A stretch of DNA of 35,510 nucleotides from an uncultured Endomicrobiia bacterium (GTDB taxonomy: Bacteria; Elusimicrobiota; Endomicrobiia; DTEH01): contig CALJEJ010000024.1 in assembly GCA_938074745.1 (NCBI GenBank), forward strand, positions 1 through 35,510, given 5' to 3'. Each line of letters opens with the position of its first letter. Position 1 is the first letter of the stretch. A model generated the notes under the pieces. The model had not been told where the DNA came from, did not search any database, and saw only the letters and a program-made list of their open reading frames with translations. Both the position numbers and the translations under genes were made by a program. Shown here in pieces: positions 19,496 to 28,800 of this stretch.

Positions 19496-20881
19496 ATGAA
19501 TGAACTAAAAAAATTAATCTCAGAAGAAGAAGTTAGAGAAAAATTAAGACAGTTTATCAATTTAAGATGGAAAGAAAATTTAAAATGGCTTGTTAATTTA
19601 AGATGGATATCTGTCATTGCTGTATTTGTTGTAATTACTGCTACAAAATATGTATTAAAGATAGACTTACCTTTACTTCCTTTATATTTTGGGAACCTTG
19701 CGTTACTTTTGAGTAATATTTTGTTTTTCTTTTATCTTCAACAACTTAAATCCTTTGATGAAACTGATAAAAATTTTTTCAACAAAGCAAACAGGTTCGC
19801 TAATGTTCAAATTTCAATAGATTTGATTTTACTTACTTATTTAATTCATTTTTCTGGTGGCATAGAGAACCCATTCATATTTTATTTTATTTTTCATATG
19901 GTTATTGCCAGTATCCTGTTATCAAACAAAGCAGCATATTTTCAGGCTACATTAGCAGTTTTACTCTTAGGAGTAGTCACTATAGGAGAATATTCAAGAA
20001 ATCTTACACATCACCATCTGGCTGGGTTTGTACCTGAAGGACTTTGTTTATCTCCTAAATATCTTTTAGGTGTATTTTCTGTTTTTGTTAGTACGTTATA
20101 TTTGACTGTATATATGGCAACCCGTATTGTTAACCGATTAAGAATGGAAGAAAAAGAACTTGTAATAGCAAATATGAAATTAGAACAGCAGGATAGATTA
20201 AAATCGCAATATGTTCTAACTGTAGCACATGATTTACAATCACCACTTTCTACAATACAAAGTTGTCTTAAAGTTGTCTTAAGTGACTTAACTGGCGAAA
20301 TTTCTGAAAAATCAAGAGAGATGGTTGCTCGTGCAGAACAACGAACAAGGTATCTGTTACAGTTTGTTAAAGACCTCTTAGACCTTTCTAAGATTAGAGC
20401 AGAAAAAGAATTGGAGAAAAAATCTGTCTCATTGTCTGAGATAATAAATAAAGTAATTGGACAGCTAAGACCGAAAGCGGAAGAGAAACAACTCGTTTTG
20501 GTATTTAAAAATTCTGGGAACCGAACAACAGTTTCTGCCAACCCTGAGTCAATAGAACACTTACTGTTTAATTTAATAGATAATGCTATAAAGTATACTC
20601 CCTGGGGTGGAAAAATTACCGTGGAGTATCAACCAGCAACTGTTGATAATTATATCCAAGTTTCTATTATAGACACAGGTATTGGTATACCTCAAGAAGA
20701 ATTACCTCATATATTTGAAGATTTTTATAGAGCGAAAAATGCTCAAACTTTTGAAAAAGACGGCACAGGACTCGGACTCTCTATTGTTAAACAAATTATT
20801 GAAGCACATAATGGCAAAATCTGGGTAGAAAGTCAAGTAGGTAAGGGTACTAAATTTACATTTATTTTGCCAAAAGGTTGA
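19496..20881 (+). CDS. Multi-TM sensor histidine kinase
   Basis: Several TM helices; LTVAHDLQSPLSTIQS H-box; NLIDNAIKYTPWGGKI; GTGLGLSIVKQIIEAHNG. Confidence 0.9.
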   Translation: MNELKKLISEEEVREKLRQFINLRWKENLKWLVNLRWISVIAVFVVITATKYVLKIDLPLLPLYFGNLALLLSNILFFFYLQQLKSFDETDKNFFNKANRFANVQISIDLILLTYLIHFSGGIENPFIFYFIFHMVIASILLSNKAAYFQATLAVLLLGVVTIGEYSRNLTHHHLAGFVPEGLCLSPKYLLGVFSVFVSTLYLTVYMATRIVNRLRMEEKELVIANMKLEQQDRLKSQYVLTVAHDLQSPLSTIQSCLKVVLSDLTGEISEKSREMVARAEQRTRYLLQFVKDLLDLSKIRAEKELEKKSVSLSEIINKVIGQLRPKAEEKQLVLVFKNSGNRTTVSANPESIEHLLFNLIDNAIKYTPWGGKITVEYQPATVDNYIQVSIIDTGIGIPQEELPHIFEDFYRAKNAQTFEKDGTGLGLSIVKQIIEAHNGKIWVESQVGKGTKFTFILPKG

Positions 20882-20935
20882 AAAAAATATCCATGGTTGT
20901 CAATCCACGCTCAATATAGAATATCTAATCTGTGA

Positions 20936-21010
20936 ACCATTGACCGTGGACTATGGACCATGGACTATGGACCGTGGACTGTGGACTATGGACCGTGGAC
21001 CATGGACTAA
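20936..21010. repeat. Period-7 tandem repeat (TGGACYN)n
   Basis: tggacta tggacca tggacta tggaccg tggactg tggacta tggaccg tggacca tggacta. Confidence 0.95.
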
Positions 21011-21029
21011 AAAAGGGGGCAAAACAAAC

Positions 21030-21461
21030 ATGGACCAAAAAAAGATTTTAATTATTGAAGATGACATTGACGCAATTGAAGCAATGAAAGTAGTCTTGGA
21101 ATCAAAAAAGTATCAAGTAATTTTTGCTACCGATGGTAAAGAAGGCTTTGAAAAAGCAAAATCAGAAAGACCTGATTTGATTATTTTAGATGTGATGATG
21201 CAGCGTACTACTGAAGGGTTTGATGTAGCACAAAATTTAAGAAGAAATGAACAAACAAGGTATATTCCTATCCTGATGATTACTGCTATAACACAAAAAA
21301 CAGGCTTCCCGTTTTCTCCACAGACAGATGGCGAGTTTCTTCCAGTTGACGATTTTGTTGAAAAACCTATCCAGCCAGAAGATTTATTAAAAAGAGTTGA
21401 AACACTTTTAACTCTTCCAAAAGATAAAATAAATGTTGAAGGTAAGAAAACAATTTTGTAG
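21030..21461 (+). CDS. Single-domain response regulator (CheY-like receiver)
   Basis: MDQKKILIIEDDIDAIEAMK...DLIILDVMM...VEKPIQPEDL. Start placed at 21030 (ggggg RBS); the 20940 start would translate the heptad repeat. Confidence 0.85.
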   Translation: MDQKKILIIEDDIDAIEAMKVVLESKKYQVIFATDGKEGFEKAKSERPDLIILDVMMQRTTEGFDVAQNLRRNEQTRYIPILMITAITQKTGFPFSPQTDGEFLPVDDFVEKPIQPEDLLKRVETLLTLPKDKINVEGKKTIL

Positions 21462-21508
21462 ATGGTTACAAGTGTGTTGAAAAAAACACGATTACAGAGA
21501 TTAAAAAT

Positions 21509-22414
21509 ATGATTACAGAGATTGAAAACAAAAATAAAATAGACCTAAGAAATATTTACGAACCAATATCTACAGAATTATCCAATGTTGAGATAGAACT
21601 GAAGAACCAAATAAATGATATAGTTGGTCAATTCACAATGGCTAGTACTAAACAAGTTATTGAACACTTTTTTAGAACTCCGGGGAAACTTCTTCGTCCC
21701 GCGTTAGTTTTATTATCCGCTAAATCTGTTACTAATCACAAATCACTAAACACTAATCACTTGGTTCAATTAGCCACAGCAGTTGAACTTATCCATAACG
21801 CTTCTCTTATCCATGATGACATAATTGATGAAGCAACTGTCCGTAGAGGCCAGTCAAGTATAAACAACAAATTTGGGAACAAAATTGCAGTCCTTGCAGG
21901 TGATATATTATACGCACGCGCTTTTTCTATTTTGATAAATAGTCCACGGTCCACAGTCAATAGTCAGATATTAGAAATTATTTCTAAATGCGTAGAAAAG
22001 ATGTGTGATGGCGAAATTAACGAACTTAGTATTGGAGTAGAGCCTTTAGGCTCGTCTACCAGGACTAAAATCTCTGCTATTGAAGAATATCTGAAGATAA
22101 TAGAAAACAAAACTGCATCGTTTATGTCTGCTTGTTGCGAGTGTGGTGCAATATTAGGTGCAGCAGAAGAAAAAATACTTAAAGCATTAAAAGATTTTGG
22201 ATTTTACTTTGGTATGACTTATCAAATAGTTGACGATTATATAGACAGAGATTCAGGAGTAGAACCTTTAGGTTCGTTACCGGGGCTAAAGCCACTACTC
22301 CAATATGCAGACGAATTTGTTCTTAAGTCAAAACAATCAATTGAAATTTTGCCTGATTCTGTTTTTAAAGAAAAATTATTTGATTTAGTTGATTATATCT
22401 CAGGTCAAATATGA
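21509..22414 (+). CDS. Polyprenyl synthetase (trans-isoprenyl diphosphate synthase family) with several repeat-derived insertions
   Basis: GKLLRPALVLLSA, ELIHNASLIHDDIIDEATVRRG (first DDxxD), KTASFMSACCECGAILG, YQIVDDYID (second DDxxD). Confidence 0.85.
   Translation: MITEIENKNKIDLRNIYEPISTELSNVEIELKNQINDIVGQFTMASTKQVIEHFFRTPGKLLRPALVLLSAKSVTNHKSLNTNHLVQLATAVELIHNASLIHDDIIDEATVRRGQSSINNKFGNKIAVLAGDILYARAFSILINSPRSTVNSQILEIISKCVEKMCDGEINELSIGVEPLGSSTRTKISAIEEYLKIIENKTASFMSACCECGAILGAAEEKILKALKDFGFYFGMTYQIVDDYIDRDSGVEPLGSLPGLKPLLQYADEFVLKSKQSIEILPDSVFKEKLFDLVDYISGQI
21727..21763. repeat. Period-7 repeat inside the polyprenyl synthetase CDS
   Basis: ctgttactaatcacaaatcactaaacactaatcac; encodes SVTNHKSLNTNH. 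Confidence 0.8.
21940..21969. repeat. TAGTCCA-type period-7 repeat inside the polyprenyl synthetase CDS
   Basis: tagtcca cggtcca cagtcaa tagtcag; encodes NSPRSTVNSQ. Confidence 0.8.
22034..22055. repeat. Hairpin element inside the polyprenyl synthetase CDS
   Basis: ggagtagagcctttaggctcgt; encodes GVEPLGS. Confidence 0.9.
22256..22301. repeat. Convergent pair of hairpin elements inside the polyprenyl synthetase CDS
   Basis: ggagtagaacctttaggttcgtt then accggggctaaagccactactcc; encodes GVEPLGSLPGLKPLL. Confidence 0.9.
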
Positions 22415-23049
22415 AACCAATAATTTCAATAGTAGGTAAAAAAAACAGTGGGAAAACAACTTTGATTGAAAAAATTATCCCAGAATTAACAAAACGTGGC
22501 TACAAAGTAGGTGCAATAAAACATGATGTTCATGAATTTGAAATTGACCATGAAGGTAAAGACACCTGGAGAATGACAAAAGCAGGTGCAGATACAGTGG
22601 TGATCGCATCGGATAAAAAATTAGCCATGATAAAAATGTTAGGAGTAGACCCTTTAGGGTCGTTTCACGAGGCTAAAGCCTCTACTTCTGAGGGAATTTC
22701 AATAGACCAAATTGCTGAATGGTTATTTCCTGATGTTGACCCTGTTAGAAATATGCCCACCATTCACGAAAGGCAAGAGGCCGATACACAAGTGCATCGG
22801 ATTTCTAACGGGGTGGATATTATCATAACCGAAGGATATAAACGAGAAAATAAACCTAAAATTGAGGTAACTCAAACTGGTGAACTACTTTGTAGCCAGG
22901 ATGATAATTTGATTGCTGTTGTCTTCAATCCTTTACTAACCACTAACAACCAATCGCTAATCACTAATCTGAATGTCCCTTGTTTCAACATAAATGAAAC
23001 AGAAAAAATTGTAGACTTAATTGAAGAAAAATTTTTGAAAAGAGGTTAA
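22411..23049 (+). CDS. mobB: Molybdopterin-guanine dinucleotide biosynthesis protein B with repeat-derived insertions
   Basis: ISIVGKKNSGKTTLIEKIIPEL, GYKVGAIKHDVHEFEIDHEGKDTWRMTKAGADTV, IIITEGYKRENKPKIEV. Confidence 0.9.
   Translation: MKPIISIVGKKNSGKTTLIEKIIPELTKRGYKVGAIKHDVHEFEIDHEGKDTWRMTKAGADTVVIASDKKLAMIKMLGVDPLGSFHEAKASTSEGISIDQIAEWLFPDVDPVRNMPTIHERQEADTQVHRISNGVDIIITEGYKRENKPKIEVTQTGELLCSQDDNLIAVVFNPLLTTNNQSLITNLNVPCFNINETEKIVDLIEEKFLKRG
22642..22688. repeat. Convergent pair of hairpin elements inside mobB
   Basis: ggagtagaccctttagggtcgttt then cacgaggctaaagcctctacttc; encodes GVDPLGSFHEAKASTS. Confidence 0.9.
22739..22814. repeat. Inverted-repeat insertion element inside mobB
   Basis: Arms ACCCTGTTAGAAAT (22739-22752) and ATTTCTAACGGGGT (22801-22814), 13/14 complementary. 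Confidence 0.8.
22934..22970. repeat. Period-7 repeat inside mobB
   Basis: ctaaccactaacaaccaatcgctaatcactaatct; encodes LTTNNQSLITN. Confidence 0.75.
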
Positions 23050-23057
23050 GAACAAAA

Positions 23058-24077
23058 ATGAAAAACAAAATTGCAATAGTTAGTTTAGTGGCAGGTTTAG
23101 TTGTTTGGACAATTGGTAATATATATTCTGAACCAGTAGAATCAGGTTTTGGAAAAATCAAACTCAATGGACTTCTTCAGTTCTGGTACCAAAATGACAA
23201 CAGTGCTACACCTAAAGATACATTTCGGCTTCGTAGAGCAGAAATAAAACTCTCAGGTGAAATAAACCCTGTTGCTTCTTGTGCTGTGATGATTGACCCG
23301 GCACAGGTAAGAGAAGACGATGTTACAAAAAAGCAGCATGGAGAAATAACTTCTGTTGGAAGAAAATCACCATTACAGGATTTCGTGATAAGTTTGAAAC
23401 CACATAAATGCTTTTTTATTGATTTTGGACAATTTAAAATCCCGTTTGGTATGGAAGGGCTTGAGAGTTCAGCAAAACTTGACCTTGTAGAACGCTCCGC
23501 TCTTTCTTCACAATTTAAATGGTCTGATTACAGAGATATCGGAATTGCTATCAAGGGCGATTTTGAAGTAGGTGATATAAAAATTCAGCCTACAGTTGGG
23601 TTCTTTAACGGTGAAGGACAAAATAAACTTGATGTAAACGAACCGATAGATTTTGCAAGTAGGTTGGTTGTGAAACCGATTGATGTATTACATTTAGGTA
23701 TAGGTTACTATAATGGCAAAAAAGGTGAGACTGAGAAAGATAATTCCCGTACCGGGATAGAAGCAAAGTTTGTTAAGGGACCGATTTCTATTTATGGCGA
23801 ATATGCAACTGGCAAAAGCGAGGACAAAGAGAAACTGACATATTACATTACTGCTTGTTATAAATTCCTTAATTCTTGGCAAGCAGTGATAAGATACGAT
23901 TGGTATGACCCTGATACTAACAAAGTTGATGATGAAAAACATGAAGGCACAATCGGGCTAAATTACTTCATTGAAAAACATAATGCAAAAATACAACTCA
24001 ATTATGTTTATCGTGGAGAAAAAGGAACAATGGTTGACGACGATGTTATTAGATTAAATGTTCAAATAAGTTATTAA
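23058..24077 (+). CDS. Outer-membrane porin, phosphate-selective porin O/P-like
   Basis: Signal peptide; GKIKLNGLLQFWYQND, FRLRRAEIKLSGEI, GQFKIPFG; beta-barrel pattern ending VIRLNVQISY. Confidence 0.75.
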   Translation: MKNKIAIVSLVAGLVVWTIGNIYSEPVESGFGKIKLNGLLQFWYQNDNSATPKDTFRLRRAEIKLSGEINPVASCAVMIDPAQVREDDVTKKQHGEITSVGRKSPLQDFVISLKPHKCFFIDFGQFKIPFGMEGLESSAKLDLVERSALSSQFKWSDYRDIGIAIKGDFEVGDIKIQPTVGFFNGEGQNKLDVNEPIDFASRLVVKPIDVLHLGIGYYNGKKGETEKDNSRTGIEAKFVKGPISIYGEYATGKSEDKEKLTYYITACYKFLNSWQAVIRYDWYDPDTNKVDDEKHEGTIGLNYFIEKHNAKIQLNYVYRGEKGTMVDDDVIRLNVQISY

Positions 24078-24086
24078 AAAGAGCAT

Positions 24087-24821
24087 ATGTCAACAAAAAT
24101 TAAAGAAGATATTTTAATAAGAATGCAGAATGACTTAAAAAGGGCACTAACTAAACCAGTAGAAAAAAGAAAATGGGCTATGTTAATTGATTTAAGAAAA
24201 TGTGTTGGCTGTCATGCTTGTACTATTGCCTGCAAAGCAGAAAATGTTTTACCTCCGGGAGTTGTGTATCGTAGAGTTCTTGAAATAGAATCAGGTAAGT
24301 ATCCTGATGTAGAAAGACATTTCGTACCAGTATTATGTAACCATTGTGATAAAACTCCATGTGTAGATGCCTGCCCGGTTAAAGCAACAAAAAAAAGAGT
24401 AGATGGTATTGTAGATATAGATTATAATCATTGTATTGGTTGTAGAGCGTGTCTAAATGCATGTCCATATGGAGCAAGAACATCAGATTTTGGCAAGTTC
24501 TATACCCAAGACACACCAAAAATTCAACCATATGAATTGAGGCCTGCGTTTGAATATCAGAAAAAATGGTATAGGAAAAAAGGTAACTCACCAATAGGAA
24601 ATGCTAGGAAGTGCCATTTTTGTCTTCACAGAATAGAATCCGGACTACTTCCGGAATGTGTAGTTACTTGTATTGGCAAAGCAACATATTTTGGTGATAT
24701 AGAAGACAAAAGTAGTTTAATTTTTGAAATTATAAATAGCAACAATGTAAAAGTATTGAAGGAAAAACTTAAACTAAAACCAAGAGTATATTATATAGGA
24801 CTTAAAGAGGAGTTGTTGTGA
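24087..24821 (+). CDS. Four-cluster 4Fe-4S electron-transfer subunit (TtrB/NrfC-like)
   Basis: [68 protein letters not shown]. Confidence 0.9.
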   Translation: MSTKIKEDILIRMQNDLKRALTKPVEKRKWAMLIDLRKCVGCHACTIACKAENVLPPGVVYRRVLEIESGKYPDVERHFVPVLCNHCDKTPCVDACPVKATKKRVDGIVDIDYNHCIGCRACLNACPYGARTSDFGKFYTQDTPKIQPYELRPAFEYQKKWYRKKGNSPIGNARKCHFCLHRIESGLLPECVVTCIGKATYFGDIEDKSSLIFEIINSNNVKVLKEKLKLKPRVYYIGLKEELL

Positions 24822-25852
24822 AACAAAAAATATTTCTTTTTCTTATAGCAATATCATTCATAGTAGGATTAATTGGCCTTTATAGATATCTTACAATTGG
24901 ACATTCTTTGTTGAACTTAAACAGTGCAGTCCCGTGGGGTTTATGGGTTGCAGTTTATATATGGTTTGTAGGAATCTCTGCTGGTAATTATTTTATTGTG
25001 ATGTTCTGGAATATTATAAAAAACAAGAAGTTGTCTAATCTTACGACCATCAGTGCCATTCTTTCTTTATCTACACTTTCAGCAGGGTTGTTGAGTATTT
25101 TACTTGATCTTGGACATATTGAAAGATTTTATAAGTTATTTATAAGTGTTAATTTTTCCTCTGTTATGGGTTGGATGGGTTTTTTTTATAGTATTTTTAC
25201 TTTCATACTACTTGTTACTCTTGTGTTAAGTTTTATAAAAAAAGATGTAACAACAAAATTTTATGTTGCCGGAATAGTAATCTCATCTCTTGTAATTTTA
25301 GTTGAAAGTATGCTTTTTGCAAGACCTCCAGGTAAACATTGGCATAGTATTATCTTCCCGATACATTTTTTTGTAACTTCCATTCTATCAGGAACAGGTA
25401 TTCTGATGTTTATAGCAGGTTTATTAAAAAAAGATAATACAAGTTTAATAAGTAAAACTCTGTTAGTTTTGCTTATCGTGAACTTAGTTGTTGAAATTAT
25501 TGACATAGTATCAATGGGAACTATCAGTAATTTAAAGATAATCTATTTATTAACTGCTAATCTTATACCTATAATTTTGTTGATTTTAAACATTCATACG
25601 TTAAAAACATTTGTAGGACTTTTTTGTGGAATTGGAGTTTTGGCTACAAAATATGATTCATTAATTACTGCTCAACTAAAACAACCATTTAAAGGTTTTG
25701 AAAATGCTTTTTTTGAACCTGGTTTGGCATTTAGTTATATCCCATCATTTACAGAATGGTTGGTTACTATATTTTTAATAAGTTTTTCCGTTACGTTTTT
25801 TTATGTTTTTTATAAATCAATTACAAGCCTAAGTTCAAAACTGGTAAGATAA
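24818..25852 (+). CDS. NrfD/TtrC/PsrC-like membrane quinone-interacting subunit
   Basis: Polytopic; [53 protein letters not shown]. Confidence 0.88.
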   Translation: MKQKIFLFLIAISFIVGLIGLYRYLTIGHSLLNLNSAVPWGLWVAVYIWFVGISAGNYFIVMFWNIIKNKKLSNLTTISAILSLSTLSAGLLSILLDLGHIERFYKLFISVNFSSVMGWMGFFYSIFTFILLVTLVLSFIKKDVTTKFYVAGIVISSLVILVESMLFARPPGKHWHSIIFPIHFFVTSILSGTGILMFIAGLLKKDNTSLISKTLLVLLIVNLVVEIIDIVSMGTISNLKIIYLLTANLIPIILLILNIHTLKTFVGLFCGIGVLATKYDSLITAQLKQPFKGFENAFFEPGLAFSYIPSFTEWLVTIFLISFSVTFFYVFYKSITSLSSKLVR

Positions 25853-25854
25853 AA

Positions 25855-28800
25855 ATGAAAGAAGAAAAAAACATTGAAAAGTTCTGTAAGAAAATTATTG
25901 AGTTAAAACTTACCCGAAGAGATTTTCTTAAATCTTCAGTTTTTCTGGGAGGTTCAGCAATTTTATTAAGTGAACTAGAAAAATTGTATGCATTGGTAGA
26001 AAAGGTATCTAAAGATAAACTTACTACGATACAACAGTATGAACTTTCCAAAGCAGAAAATATTTTACATACAGTTTGTCTACAGTGTAATACTGGCTGT
26101 GGTATAAAAGTAAAACTTTTTAATGGTATAGCAGCAAAAATAGACGGTAATCCATATAGTCCATGGACTATGACTCCTCATATCAATTATCAAACACCGC
26201 TTGTAGAATCAACCACAATAGATGCTGCTATTTGTCCAAAAGGGCAAGCAGGAGTGCAAACCGTTTATGACCCATATCGGATTGTAAAAGTACTTAAGAG
26301 AACAGGACCAAGAGGTTCTAATAAATGGAAAACAATTTCTTTTGAACAAGCAATAAATGAGATTGTCAACGGCGGAAAACTTTTCGCTGATATTGGCGAA
26401 GATAGATATATTGAAGGATTTAAAGATATATGGGCATTACGCGATGCAAAAATTTCTAAAGATATGGCAAAAGCAGTAAAAGAAATTCTGGATGAAAAAG
26501 ATAAAGAAAAAAAGAAATCACTTGTTGAAGAGTTTAAAATAAAATTCAAAGAGTATCTTCATACTCTAATTGACCCTGACCATCCAGATTTGGGTCCCAA
26601 AAATAATCAATTTGTTTTTATGTGGGGAAGAATGAAAGCAGGAAGAAGTGATTTTGTTAATCGGTTTGTTAAAGACTCCTTCGGCTCAGTTAATGCTCAT
26701 GGACACACAACTGTATGTCAGGGTTCATTATATTTTGCTGGTAAAGTAATGAGTTATCAATGGGATTATGATGAAAAAGATGCTAAAATGAAATGGACAA
26801 AAGAAAAGAAATTTTACTGGCAGTGTGATACTGCGAATAGCGAATTTATAATCTTTGTTGGCGCATCACCATTTGAAGCGAACTATGGTCCACCTTTAAG
26901 AGTAGGTAAAATCACAGAGAACCTTGTTAATAAAAAACTTAAATTTGTAGTGATTGACCCAAGATTTTCTAAAACAGCAGCGAAAGCAGAAAAATGGATA
27001 CCAATAAAACCAGGAACAGAAGCTGCATTTGCTTTAGGAATGATAAGGTGGATTATTGAAAACAAAAAATATGACAGTAAATATCTTACTAACGCGAATA
27101 AAGCTGCTGCTAAAGAAGATAAAGAACCAACCTGGTGTAACGCTACCTGGCTTGTAAAAATTGAAGATGGAAAACCGGGTAGATTTTTACGTGGGTCTGA
27201 TATTGGCGTTCCTAAAGAAAAAAGAATCTTTAAAGATAAAAAAACTGCTGAAGAAAAACACTATGATTTTGATGCCTTTGTTGTTTTGAAAAATTATAAG
27301 ACAATAACTTTTGATCCAAACGATGAAAATAATCCTGTAGAGGGAGATTTGTTTGTGAATACTGAAGTTAACGGGATTAAAGTAAAAAGTGCATTTCAAA
27401 TTCTCTGGGAAGAAGCAAGCAAAAACACAATAGAAAAATGGGCAAAGATTTGCGGTGTTAAAGCAGATGATATAATTGAATTAGCAAAAGAGTTTACTTC
27501 TCATGGTAAAAAAGCTGCTGCTGATATTCATCGTGGAGTCTCACAGCATACAAACGGTTTCTACAATGTATATGCCTGGTTAACACTTAACCTTTTAATT
27601 GGAAATTATGACTGGAAAGGTGGTATGGTTCAACTTTCTACTTTTAATCATTTAGGTGAAAAAGAAGGTCAGCCTTATAATTTGAAAAAATTGCATCCGG
27701 ATAAAATGACACCGTTCGGTATTGATATAATCCGGCATGGAGAGTATGAGAAATCAACTCTTTTTAAAGGTTATCCAGCAAAAAGGCCATGGTATCCAAT
27801 AGCCAGTGATGTGTATCAAGAAATTATACCTTCAATAGGCGATGCTTATCCTTATCCAGTAAAAATACTTATGATGTATATGGCTGCACCAACATATTCT
27901 CTGCCAGCAGGTAATACAAATATTGATGTCCTTGTTGATACAAAAAAGATACCTTTAGTGATTGCTTGTGATATAACAATAGGAACAAGTTCAATGTATG
28001 CTGATTACATTTTCCCTGACCTTTCTTACCTTGAACGCTGGGAATTTCACGGCTCACATCCATCAGTAACTCAGAAAGTTCAACCTATCCGCCAACCAAC
28101 TATCGCTCCTCTTGTTGAAACAGTCAAAGTGTTTGGTGAAGAAATGCCAATATGTCTTGAATCTGTACTTCTGGCAATTGCTGAAAAACTTGGACTTAAA
28201 GGATTTGGTAAAGATGGATTTGCTGCCGGGATGGATTTTAAAAGGCCAGAAGATTTTTATTTAAAGATGGTTGCCAACGTCGCTTATGGTGAAAAACCTG
28301 AAGGAAAAGATTCTGTTCCAGATGCTGATCTTAAAGAAATGAAAATTTTCTATGAAGCTAGAAGACATCTACCTAAATCTGTTTTTGATCCTGTAAAATG
28401 GGAAAAAGCATGTGGTAGTGAATACTGGAAGAAAGTTGTCTATGTACTTAATCGTGGAGGAAGATTTCAAAATTATGAAGATGCATATGAAGCTGAACAG
28501 GCTAAAAATAAGTATGGTAAACTGATAAATCTTTATTCTGAAAAACTTGCTAAAACAAAAAATTCTATGACGGGAGAGACATTCTCAGGAGTAGCTACTT
28601 TTATTCCAATTACAGATTGTTTAGGTCGTCCTATAGAAGATGAAAAAGAAGGTTATAATTTAAATTTGATAACTTATCGGGAAATATCTCAATGTAAGAC
28701 ACGCACAGCACCAAACTATTGGTTGTTGAGCCTTTTACCAGAAAATTTTATTCTTATAAATTCACAAGATGCAAAAAATCTTGGGTTAAAAGATGGTTCT

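Noticed and set aside
20940-21029. N-terminal extension MTVDYGPWTMDRGLWTMDRGPWTKKGGKTN of the response regulator ORF
   Set aside because: It is the translated period-7 repeat; a ggggg RBS and ATG at 21030 give a normal receiver-domain start.
26149-26168. TAGTCCATGGACTA in the molybdoenzyme gene as another TAGTCCA-type repeat
   Set aside because: It encodes NPYSPWTM, matching the conserved NPY.P position after the Fe-S motif in this enzyme family, so the palindrome is probably coincidental.
28585-28612. GGAGTAGCTACTTTTATTCC as a hairpin-family copy in the molybdoenzyme gene
   Set aside because: It lacks the CTTTAG core and the TCGT end, and the encoded GETFSGVATFIP matches the family pattern.
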